This document shows positions 1 to 5,189 of a DNA stretch of 5,189 nucleotides, one piece after another; the first letter of the stretch is position 1, and each line of letters starts with the position of its first letter. Source of the stretch: Ignavibacteria bacterium UBA4661. Its GTDB lineage: Bacteria > Bacteroidota > Ignavibacteria > Kapaibacteriales > UBA4661. Position numbers and translations under genes: made by a program. The stretch is taken from the NCBI GenBank assembly GCA_002405405.1, contig DHLT01000035.1, forward strand, positions 1 through 5,189, read 5' to 3'. The notes below the pieces were generated by a model, which was given only the letters and a program-made list of their open reading frames with translations, searched no databases and was not told the DNA's origin.

Positions 1-536
1 ATCGCACACCACAAACCACGCCGAGCGCATGCTTCAACAGCTTGGTAAGCGCCATCGTCTATCAGCAACTATCAGGCAAAGAAGCAGGAACAATTTATGG
101 ACGCGTACAAGACCGATTTGCCAAGGTACTACAACCCAAACATTTTGACATGGCAGAACAAGAAGAACTCCGCTCATTGGGTCTTTCGAATGCAAAAGCC
201 CTGGCACTGAAAGATTTATCGGCTAAAGTGTTAGCAAAAAAGATTCATCTCCAAAAACTACCCACTATGACTGATGATGAAGCTATTGAGCACTTGGTAC
301 AAGTACGTGGTATTGGCGTATGGTCAGCACAAATGTTTTTGATGTTTACATTAGCTCGTCCTGACATACTACCCGTAGCGGATTTAGGTATTAAGAAAGG
401 CGCGCAAAAGACATATAGTTTACCTGCTTTGCCCGATGAATCTGTTTTACGTCAATTGCAAGCAGCAAACAAATGGTCACCGTATAGCACAATTGCATCT
501 TGGTATTTATGGCGCAGTTTGGAGCTGGGTGAGTAG
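1..536 (+). CDS. DNA-3-methyladenine glycosylase, AlkA/HhH-GPD family (5' end missing)
   Basis: Base-excision repair enzyme that removes alkylated bases from DNA in the cytoplasm. The frame is open from base 3 and gives 177 visible residues. The segment FNSLVSAIVYQQLSGK is the conserved early helix of this family and begins upstream of the first possible start (TTG at 42). The gene therefore very probably starts outside the window and lacks roughly 30-40 N-terminal residues. The helix-hairpin-helix segment VRGIGVWSAQMFL lies at about bases 300-340, followed by PDILPVADLGIKKG. Its Asp, encoded by 381-383, aligns with the catalytic Asp of AlkA (Asp238). The C-terminal WSPYSTIASWYLWR matches the usual family ending. 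It converges with the leftward genes and ends in TAG. The family assignment is firm. The exact substrate range (AlkA versus a MAG-like subgroup) cannot be read from sequence. Confidence 0.93.
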   Translation, partial: RTPQTTPSACFNSLVSAIVYQQLSGKEAGTIYGRVQDRFAKVLQPKHFDMAEQEELRSLGLSNAKALALKDLSAKVLAKKIHLQKLPTMTDDEAIEHLVQVRGIGVWSAQMFLMFTLARPDILPVADLGIKKGAQKTYSLPALPDESVLRQLQAANKWSPYSTIASWYLWRSLELGE

Positions 537-549
537 GGGTTTTCTACTC
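531..549. other. Hairpin at the end of the glycosylase gene, between convergent genes
   Basis: A perfect 6-bp inverted repeat, GAGTAG / CTACTC, has a 7-base loop (GGGTTTT). It overlaps the last codons and stop of the glycosylase gene and lies just past the stop of the opposing small ORF. It could help end transcription in both directions. There is no T-run after the stem on either strand, so it is not a canonical intrinsic terminator, and a chance stem is possible. Confidence 0.25.
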
Positions 550-566
550 GGTACATTGCACACAGT

Positions 567-707
567 TTACTCTTCGTCACCAATCATACGTGCTGCCGAA
601 CGCCAATTGGCATAGTACATACTCAACTCAGAGAAAATCACTGCTGATAACCGTAGTATGGCATATTGCATTGAGGAGAATGGCGAAGTGCCCAAAGGAT
701 GTTGCAT
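567..707 (-). CDS. Small hypothetical protein, 46 aa
   Basis: A short leftward ORF running from ATG at 707-705 to TAA at 569-567. I do not recognise the protein. Support comes from a good Shine-Dalgarno, GAGGA at 720-716, 8 bases before the ATG, set in the purine-rich context TTGAGAGGAA. The product begins MQHPLGTSPFSSMQYAILRL and continues with a mildly hydrophobic, aromatic and Ser/Ala-rich stretch (SAVIFSELSMYYANWRSAAR), ending in the acidic tail MIGDEE. The middle could form one amphipathic or membrane-associated helix, but there is no clear transmembrane segment or signal peptide. It sits 110 bases after the YbbR-like gene on the same strand, so it could be the last gene of that operon or have its own promoter. 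It fills a gap that otherwise has no gene. No function can be assigned. Confidence 0.55.
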   Translation of the reverse strand: MQHPLGTSPFSSMQYAILRLSAVIFSELSMYYANWRSAARMIGDEE

Positions 708-817
708 AACGAAATTCCTCTCAAGAATAAAAAACAGTAGTTAGATGAAACGTAGAGTAAAAGTTACTCAAAAATCAGAGTGTAGGCAAACAATGCTATT
801 ATGAATAATGGTACACC
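708..817. other. Intergenic gap between YbbR-like gene and small ORF
   Basis: This A+T-rich spacer holds the ribosome binding site of the small ORF (716-720) and a 6-bp inverted repeat, GAGTAA-AAG-TTACTC, at 755-769. On the leftward strand a T-run precedes that stem rather than follows it, so it does not look like a terminator for the YbbR-like gene. Leftward, TTTTTG and TACGTTTC recall Bacteroidota promoter parts (TTTG and TAnnTTTG), but the spacing of 14 bases is too short. No confident promoter is visible. Confidence 0.3.
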
Positions 818-1489
818 TCAAGGGCGTACACCTATTTTATTGAGTCGGCGCGAAAACATAACAAATTGCGGATCAACATTCATCAATACAACATTGGAAG
901 GAAGCTCCACACGAGGTCGAATACGCCCCTGAGGCAAGCGAAGCATATCTTCATAGCGAACTATGGCGTGAATATCATCGGGTGCGATTCTTGCCAAGTC
1001 TTGCACTCCTCCACGCAGGACGACACGTACAAATCGTGTTTTCACAACAATCTCGCCCGTACCCGACATCGATTGGACATGCACGGGTACATCATGAATA
1101 ACCATATCTGCATACTGCTGAACATCAACGCTAATGGAAGCTGTATTTTTACTACGTGTAATGTTGTCCTCCAGCGTATCAGATAGCGGTATCTGTACAG
1201 TAAATGGTTCATAGACATCATGTTGATCAATAGGCTGTGTAAACCATCGCGCAATACCATTTAATACTTTCTTCCCTGCTTTAAGCTCGACACTATCAGG
1301 CGAAATAGCCGTTACACGAGTAACGACGAATCCACTACGTGGTCGTACATTCAATCGCGGTATGATAGGCACTTTTTTTGCGGCAACACTACCGATATGC
1401 AGAATCAAGGAATCAGGTACAATATCGAGTGGGGCAACTGCTTGTGGCAATTGAAGTGCTTGCAAAAGCATCGCTCGGTCGAATTTCAT
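818..1489 (-). CDS. YbbR-like protein, C-terminal fragment (repeats only), 223 aa
   Basis: This is the remainder of the interrupted YbbR-like gene. The ATG at 1489-1487 is the first standard start after the TAA, 78 bases downstream, and has no recognisable Shine-Dalgarno. Independent translation would need reinitiation and is doubtful. The protein has no signal peptide or membrane helix, so as a separate product it would stay in the cytoplasm, the wrong side for this family. Repeats can be read as PDSLILHIGSVAAKKVPIIP, ISPDSVELKAGKKVLNGI, SVDVQQYADMVIHDVPVHV and RPRVELPSNVVLMNVDP. Each is the beta-strand pattern ending in a 'V.P..V' type turn. The sequence ends FSRRLNKIGVRP. The conserved fold pattern and the absence of further stops suggest that any inactivation is recent or only apparent. 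Confidence 0.6.
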   Translation of the reverse strand: MKFDRAMLLQALQLPQAVAPLDIVPDSLILHIGSVAAKKVPIIPRLNVRPRSGFVVTRVTAISPDSVELKAGKKVLNGIARWFTQPIDQHDVYEPFTVQIPLSDTLEDNITRSKNTASISVDVQQYADMVIHDVPVHVQSMSGTGEIVVKTRFVRVVLRGGVQDLARIAPDDIHAIVRYEDMLRLPQGRIRPRVELPSNVVLMNVDPQFVMFSRRLNKIGVRP

Positions 1490-1567
1490 TAAGACCGTAT
1501 CTTGCTCGACTAATGCTTGATGACCTACTTTTTGGGTTGCTCCATGCGCTGTATGCGTAATATGGCT

Positions 1568-1909
1568 TTACGTCACTTGTTGGTTCGCCATGATGGTTGA
1601 GATCATTTTGGGAGACACATAGATATTAAATGCCGGTACCGCTGACAGATAAGCATTGAGTAGTTGCCATCCTCGTCCTTTCAAACGAGTACGCAAAGTC
1701 TGTTGTGGTTCCTCTTCAAGCGCACGACCTTCGGGTAAAACGACATTGACTTTGACATCAACTGTGGTTGTGTAATCACGTGTCAGATTAACATAGAGCC
1801 ATAGGCATACCGCCATACCTATCGATACAAAGAGTGTGCGAGGACTAAGACGGATTCTCTGCCCTAGCGTGCGCGTACCAACAACGGCGATATCTTCTTG
1901 CCTATTCAT
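1568..1909 (-). CDS. YbbR-like protein, N-terminal fragment (membrane anchor plus first repeat), 113 aa
   Basis: This is what would be translated if the TAA at 1568-1570 acts as a stop. A basic, soluble N-terminus (residues 1-24) leads into a single hydrophobic helix at about residues 25-42 (TLFVSIGMAVCLWLYVNL). Next comes TRDYTTTVDVKVNVVLPEGR, the start of the first YbbR-like repeat, then a repeat with the familiar LRTRLKGRGWQLLNAYL pattern, ending NIYVSPKMISTIMANQQVT. It probably sits in the inner membrane with the repeat outside. Alone it would lack most of the extracytoplasmic part. It would be shorter than usual family members, which are generally over 300 residues, and is unlikely to be fully functional. 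Confidence 0.6.
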   Translation of the reverse strand: MNRQEDIAVVGTRTLGQRIRLSPRTLFVSIGMAVCLWLYVNLTRDYTTTVDVKVNVVLPEGRALEEEPQQTLRTRLKGRGWQLLNAYLSAVPAFNIYVSPKMISTIMANQQVT

Positions 1910-3218
1910 CCGACTCTCCGTCTTCATTTTGCTCAATCACTTCAATACGAACTAATTCTACCGCTCGCTTCGTTGCTTGCTCAATAGTAAACTGATAGCC
2001 ATTATGACGAATACTTTGTCCTGGCTCAGGGATACGACCAAACAACTCATTCATAAAACCACCTAATGTTTCATAGGTTTCGGCTGTAGGCAGAGCATCC
2101 GGCAATGTTTCATTGAGTTCAACAATTGACACACGCGCTTGTACGGTAAAATCTCGATCATTTTCTTGTACAGTTTGCGGTGCCTCTTCATCATACTCAT
2201 CACGAATATCACCAACAATTTCTTCAATGATATCCTCCATGGTAACGATACCTGCCGTACCGCCAAATTCATCGATCACGATTGCCATTTGTGCGCGACG
2301 TTTTTGCAATTGGCGGAGTAAATCATGAATCGGCGTATCTTCTTGTACTGTGTGTACAGGATGTAAAATATCCTGCAACACAACTAACTGAGCATAGCGC
2401 ATCATCACTAAAATATCTTTCGCATACACAACACCAATGATGGTGTCCAATGTTTCTCGAAAAACAGGCACTCGTGAGTATCCCTGTTCGATGATTGTAT
2501 CAAGAACACGATCGTTTGGTGCATGAATATCAATGGCTACAATATTAGGTCGCGCAATCATAATCTGTTTGACAGTACGCTCACCAAATTCAAAGACATT
2601 TTTAATCAACTCATGCTCTGCTGATTCGATTTCTCCACCCTCGCGACTTTTCTCTAAAAGGTACTGTAACTCTTCGGCACTGTGCACATCTTCTTCGCCT
2701 ATCATAGTAATGTTAAAGACTCGCAAAACGACATTAGCAACGCCATTGAGCGCCCAAATAAAGGGCTTGAACACCATGTAAAACACACGCAAAGGCATTG
2801 CTACCCAAAGAGCAACCATTTCGGAGCGTTGAATGGCAATAGATTTTGGTTCTAATTCACCAAAAACAATGTGCAAAAATGTAATCAACGCAAAAGCGAT
2901 CGGCAAAGCAATCGTATGTGCTAAGGCAGGATCGGGTTGGTAGCCGAGCATTGCCATGATTGACAACACCATACGCGCAACGACGCTTTCGCCAATCCAC
3001 CCCAAACCAAGACTGGCAAGCGTAATACCCAACTGTGTTGCCGATAAATATGCATCGAGATGAAGCACAATATCGTAGGTCAAAGCGGCAATACTACTAC
3101 CTGCTTTAGCTCGCAATTCAATCTGTGACGGACGCACCTTCACAATGGCAAATTCCGCCGCAACGAAAAAGCCATTGAGTGCCACCAAAAAAATTGTCAG
3201 GATACTGTCAAAAATCAT
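1902..3218 (-). CDS. CNNM/CorC-type hemolysin-family protein (DUF21, CBS pair, CorC_HlyC)
   Basis: Inner-membrane protein of 438 residues, normal length for the family. The annotation 'hemolysin' is historical. Relatives are linked to Mg2+/Co2+ or Na+ coupled export, and the actual ion here is unknown. The DUF21 membrane domain covers about residues 1-190, with hydrophobic segments near 1-25 (containing NGFFVAAEFAIV), 58-92, 100-120 and 134-168, and the motif GELEPKSIAIQ at 120-130. The CBS pair lies at about 216-271 (QGYSRVPVFRET, GVVYAKDIL) and 284-338 (AIVIDEFGGTAGIVTMEDII) and probably binds an adenine nucleotide. The CorC_HlyC domain is at about 356-428 (ETLGGFMNELFGRIPEPG). The C-terminus is very acidic. 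The ATG at 3218 is the only good start before an upstream in-frame TAG. AGGAAGG at 3238-3232 is the likely ribosome site, though its 13-base spacing is long. It lies 49 bases after the SPFH gene and overlaps the YbbR-like gene by 8 bases. Confidence 0.92.
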   Translation of the reverse strand: MIFDSILTIFLVALNGFFVAAEFAIVKVRPSQIELRAKAGSSIAALTYDIVLHLDAYLSATQLGITLASLGLGWIGESVVARMVLSIMAMLGYQPDPALAHTIALPIAFALITFLHIVFGELEPKSIAIQRSEMVALWVAMPLRVFYMVFKPFIWALNGVANVVLRVFNITMIGEEDVHSAEELQYLLEKSREGGEIESAEHELIKNVFEFGERTVKQIMIARPNIVAIDIHAPNDRVLDTIIEQGYSRVPVFRETLDTIIGVVYAKDILVMMRYAQLVVLQDILHPVHTVQEDTPIHDLLRQLQKRRAQMAIVIDEFGGTAGIVTMEDIIEEIVGDIRDEYDEEAPQTVQENDRDFTVQARVSIVELNETLPDALPTAETYETLGGFMNELFGRIPEPGQSIRHNGYQFTIEQATKRAVELVRIEVIEQNEDGESDE

Positions 3219-3267
3219 CGTCTTGCTTATACCTTCCTACGATAAGTACTGCATAATGCCTGTTTCC

Positions 3268-4173
3268 CTACTTTGTATCTAAGATCAATGGGGCTGATTT
3301 TGCGCCCATGACAATAATTTTTGCATTAGGAGAATTCGCCAATTCCTTCTGCACTTTGATTTGCTCATACTGCAAAATTTTATCTGTTAGTCCTAAGCTC
3401 AAAATTCGTTGAGCATCAGCAACACCCTGTGCTTCAACCCTTTTTAATTCTGCTTCCTGCATGCCTTTTGCCAAAATGAATTCCATACGCTGGGCATCTT
3501 GTTCGGCAGTAATTTTTCGTTCGATACTTTCTTTGACTGCCGGTGGCAGCGTGATATTGCGAACCAACATATTTTCAAGAATCAAACCGCGTGCAGCAAA
3601 ATCTTTGTCAATTGTTTCACGTATACGTTGCTCGAATGCTTCACGCCGTGTGGAATACAAATCCACCGCATTGTAATACACCGCACTCTCACGGATACGG
3701 GTTCGTGTTACAGGGCGAACAATCCGCTCTTCATAGTCTAAACCAATCGTACGAACAATCTCCGGTGCTTTTTCACCATTCACTTTAAAGAGAATCGTTA
3801 AATCCACTGTAACCTCAAGTCCATCAGCACTCAAGACACGAATCGCATCATCGCCGACTTTTTGCCCTTCGTCATGTTGTCCGCTCATGGTGTAATTCTG
3901 CGTGCGGGTGTCCATTCGTATGAGATCCACAAGAGGATTGACAACATGCAAACCCTCGTATAAGACATCCTGCTGAATTGCACCAAACATACGCTTGATA
4001 CCGACTGTACCGGACTCAATTTGCTTGACCGTGTTAAACATTAATCCTAACACTGCAAGTGCAATGCCGAAAATCATGAACACCCCTCGCAAACGTCCTG
4101 CAGAGCTACTGCCTGTTTTTCCGATGATCACACCAAAGAGTGCGATGAGAAAGCCGAGAATAAGCCAAATCAT
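3268..4173 (-). CDS. SPFH/prohibitin-family membrane protein, 301 aa
   Basis: A member of the stomatin/prohibitin/flotillin/HflK-C group, membrane scaffolds that form large oligomers and often modulate proteases or membrane microdomains. The ATG at 4173-4171 is preferred because GAGGA (4182-4178) lies 4 bases upstream and the protein then opens directly with a hydrophobic segment. An in-frame ATG at 4227 would add 18 residues that look untranslated. Hydrophobic segments are at about 2-20 and 31-48. The SPFH domain spans about 49-225 (KQIESGTVGIKRMFG, YEGLHVVNPLVD, SADGLEVTVDLTILFKV, RTRIRESAVYYNAVDLYSTR, RGLILENMLVRNITLPPAV). A charged helix rich in Ala, Glu and Gln (about 215-258) is the usual coiled-coil part, ending before APLILDTK. 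The two N-terminal hydrophobic stretches are somewhat unusual. It is the first gene of the leftward operon. The common partner NfeD is absent here, and the biological partner is unknown. Confidence 0.92.
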   Translation of the reverse strand: MIWLILGFLIALFGVIIGKTGSSSAGRLRGVFMIFGIALAVLGLMFNTVKQIESGTVGIKRMFGAIQQDVLYEGLHVVNPLVDLIRMDTRTQNYTMSGQHDEGQKVGDDAIRVLSADGLEVTVDLTILFKVNGEKAPEIVRTIGLDYEERIVRPVTRTRIRESAVYYNAVDLYSTRREAFEQRIRETIDKDFAARGLILENMLVRNITLPPAVKESIERKITAEQDAQRMEFILAKGMQEAELKRVEAQGVADAQRILSLGLTDKILQYEQIKVQKELANSPNAKIIVMGAKSAPLILDTK

Positions 4174-4376
4174 AGAATCCTCATAAATTGAACTGGTGAA
4201 ATACTCCACGCACAAGTTTGTACGCATGGTGCAACATGGTGCAATGCATATTGCTCACATTATGCACATGAAATTACGATAAATGCCGATGAGGGTTGCA
4301 TTGTAGTTATTCGACAAGTATTTTCTCTTGTTACACATCAATATTTCTTCTCTTTTTCATTATACACGCAAAGATC
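4174..4376. promoter_or_regulatory. Divergent intergenic region between SPFH and MscS genes
   Basis: 203 bases separate the two divergent start codons, so promoters for both directions should lie here. Rightward, TTGCAT (from about 4296) and TATTTT spaced 17 bases apart make a weak sigma70-like pair upstream of the channel gene. A very T-rich tract follows at about 4319-4360. Leftward, TTGCAC with TACAAA 16 bases on is an equally weak candidate, overlapping the tandem repeat. Neither hexamer pair is close to consensus, so the location is supported mainly by gene arrangement. I see no riboswitch or convincing terminator. An ORF extending leftward from 4227 into this region is just an upstream extension of the SPFH gene. 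Confidence 0.45.
4225..4244. repeat. Tandem 10-bp repeat CATGGTGCAA x2, operator-like
   Basis: Two exact, adjacent copies of CATGGTGCAA at 4225-4234 and 4235-4244. They are followed directly by a 5-bp inverted repeat, GCAAT (4241-4245) / ATTGC (4250-4254), that shares its left arm with the second copy. A period of 10 puts the two copies on the same face of the helix, as expected for binding of two protein subunits. The repeat lies 52-71 bases upstream of the SPFH start codon, where a regulator site could sit. No known binding motif is recognised. A chance duplication cannot be excluded. Confidence 0.5.
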
Positions 4377-5189
4377 ATGGACCATCATATTCATTTTTGG
4401 CTCACACATTGGCAGGAATGGATTGCCCTGCCGGCATTACTTTGTAGCAGCATTATCCTTGGGGGCTTCGCAATACGATGGCTCATGACCAAAACCCTTG
4501 TTCGGTGGGCACAACGCACGAATTCACCATACGATGATGTATTGGTCGATGCAGCTCGTTTGATTACTCTCAAATTGACCGGCATTGCTGCACTCTATAC
4601 TACGATTGAATATGCACCATGGGGCGACAAAATCTTGCGTTTTGCATATCCTGTACTGTCGGGCTTGGCAATTTTTGTCGTTACTCAAGCTATTGCATTT
4701 ATCCTTGTTACCATCATCAAACTGCGAAGCGAACGCGCCGAAAGCCCTGTGGCTACAACCTCGCTGATCCGACGCATTGTTGTCGGAACGGTGTATGTGT
4801 TCGGCGGCATCATGATTTTGCGTGGCTTTGGCGTTGAAATTGGTCCGGTGCTCACAGCACTTGGCGTCGGCGGTTTAGCAGTAGCACTTGCTTTGCAGGA
4901 TACCCTTGCCAATATGTTTGCAGGGATTTACATCACACTTGCCAAACAAGTACGTGTGGGTGATTTCATCAAATTGGAAACGGGTTTTGAGGGTTATGTC
5001 ACCGATATTGGCTGGCGTAATACCATCATGAAAACACCTGAAGAAAATTTAATTATCATTCCCAACAACAAGCTGTCGCAAGCTATTGTTACGAACTTCT
5101 TTCTCCCGGAACATACCGTACTCATTAAGCTCCAAGTTGGCGTAAGCCATGATAGCGATACCGATCAAGTCGAGAATATTCTTCTGTCA
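4377..5189 (+). CDS. MscS-family mechanosensitive ion channel (3' end missing)
   Basis: Small-conductance mechanosensitive channel, an inner-membrane pore that opens under membrane tension and releases solutes on osmotic down-shock. 271 residues are visible and the frame is still open at the window end. Hydrophobic helices lie at about 15-37, 60-78, 88-116 and 130-150. The pore-lining TM3 is at about 156-188 (TALGVGGLAVALALQDTLAN), with the Gly/Ala pattern typical of MscS, followed by the cytoplasmic beta domain (VRVGDFIKLETGFEGYVTDI, WRNTIMKTPEENLIIIPNNK). The start of the alpha/beta C-terminal domain is also present (VLIKLQVGVSHDSDTDQVEN). The ATG at 4377 has only a weak purine stretch (AAAG) before it, but no better in-frame start is seen. 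It is transcribed away from the SPFH operon. With four or five membrane helices it is longer at the N-terminus than E. coli MscS, as in many bacterial homologues. Confidence 0.93.
   Translation, partial: MDHHIHFWLTHWQEWIALPALLCSSIILGGFAIRWLMTKTLVRWAQRTNSPYDDVLVDAARLITLKLTGIAALYTTIEYAPWGDKILRFAYPVLSGLAIFVVTQAIAFILVTIIKLRSERAESPVATTSLIRRIVVGTVYVFGGIMILRGFGVEIGPVLTALGVGGLAVALALQDTLANMFAGIYITLAKQVRVGDFIKLETGFEGYVTDIGWRNTIMKTPEENLIIIPNNKLSQAIVTNFFLPEHTVLIKLQVGVSHDSDTDQVENILLS

Larger units (their letters stand above)
818..1909 (-). pseudogene. YbbR/CdaR-like membrane protein gene, interrupted by an in-frame TAA
   Basis: The full locus encodes one N-terminal membrane helix followed by several extracytoplasmic YbbR-like beta repeats. 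In Firmicutes, proteins of this type (CdaR) bind and regulate the membrane diadenylate cyclase CdaA. Homologues elsewhere are mostly uncharacterised, and no cdaA is visible here. I choose the ATG at 1909-1907. It overlaps the stop of the upstream CorC-like gene by 8 bases and has GGAG 6 bases before it, so translation is probably coupled. An earlier TTG (1936) or ATG (1927) is possible but has a weaker ribosome site. Codon 114 is TAA (1568-1570). The same frame then stays open for 249 codons to TGA at 818-820, and YbbR-like sequence continues (PDSLILHIG, KKVPIIPRLNV, AISPDSVELKAG). Without the stop the protein would be 363 residues. A nonsense mutation, a sequencing error or a true split are all possible. 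Confidence 0.72.

Noticed and set aside
42..44. TTG as the start of the glycosylase gene
   Set aside because: Family-conserved residues (FNSL before VSAIVYQQLS) are encoded upstream in the same frame, and the frame is open to the window edge. The true start is outside.
658..744. Rightward 28-codon ORF opposite the small leftward ORF
   Set aside because: It has no Shine-Dalgarno before its ATG and a Cys/Lys-rich product without a recognisable pattern. The opposing 46-codon ORF has much better start signals.
866..1186. Rightward 106-codon ORF inside the YbbR-like gene
   Set aside because: It lies antisense to a clearly family-like coding frame, has no ribosome site, and has low-complexity Asn/Cys/His-rich composition typical of a shadow frame.
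1489..1936. Frameshift as the explanation for the split YbbR-like gene
   Set aside because: Both halves are in the same frame (start positions differ by 447 bases, a multiple of three), so a single in-frame stop is enough.
3239..3256. Five-codon ORF (ATG CAG TAC TTA TCG TAG) just before the CorC-like gene, possible leader peptide
   Set aside because: It is too short to distinguish from chance. Its stop merely overlaps the AGGAAGG ribosome site of the next gene, and there is no regulatory hairpin.
4174..4227. Upstream 18-codon extension of the SPFH gene starting at the ATG at 4227
   Set aside because: The extension overlaps the tandem repeat and has no ribosome site. The ATG at 4173 has GAGGA 4 bases upstream and begins the hydrophobic anchor directly.
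4391..4585. Leftward 64-codon ORF within the MscS gene
   Set aside because: It is antisense to a convincing MscS reading frame, with no start signals or recognisable domain.

Overview
The window looks like ordinary chromosomal DNA from a bacterium with a moderate G+C content. Every complete gene is a membrane or housekeeping type, and I see no sign of a phage, insertion sequence, CRISPR array, rRNA or tRNA. The organism cannot be placed firmly. The YbbR-like protein, with one N-terminal membrane helix and several short beta-rich repeats, and the prohibitin-like protein would fit the Bacteroidota/Chlorobiota side of the tree. Readable Shine-Dalgarno motifs (GAGGA, AGGAAGG, GGAG) argue against a typical Bacteroidota. 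That placement is inference only.

Layout. At the left edge the 3' part of an AlkA-like DNA glycosylase gene reads rightward and ends at 536. Facing it is a leftward block. In transcription order this is an SPFH/prohibitin-family membrane protein (4173 to 3268), a CNNM/CorC-type transporter-like protein with DUF21, a CBS pair and a CorC_HlyC domain (3218 to 1902), a YbbR/CdaR-like protein (1909 to 818), and a probable 46-codon gene (707 to 567). The first three have short gaps or overlaps and look like one operon. Divergent from it, a MscS-family mechanosensitive channel gene starts at 4377 and runs off the right edge. The 203-base region between the divergent starts holds a tandem 10-bp repeat and is the likely regulatory region for both directions.

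The most notable feature is that the YbbR-like gene is interrupted by a single in-frame TAA at 1568-1570. The reading frame is the same before and after it, the family architecture continues across it, and there is no other stop for about 250 codons. This is either a recent nonsense mutation, a base error in the sequence, or a gene split into two products.

The other points worth a look are the small gene that standard size cutoffs would miss, the operator-like tandem repeat, and the grouping of envelope genes (SPFH scaffold, CorC-like transporter, c-di-AMP-linked YbbR protein, MscS channel). The grouping hints at membrane or ionic homeostasis. I see no clear evidence of a wholly new system.
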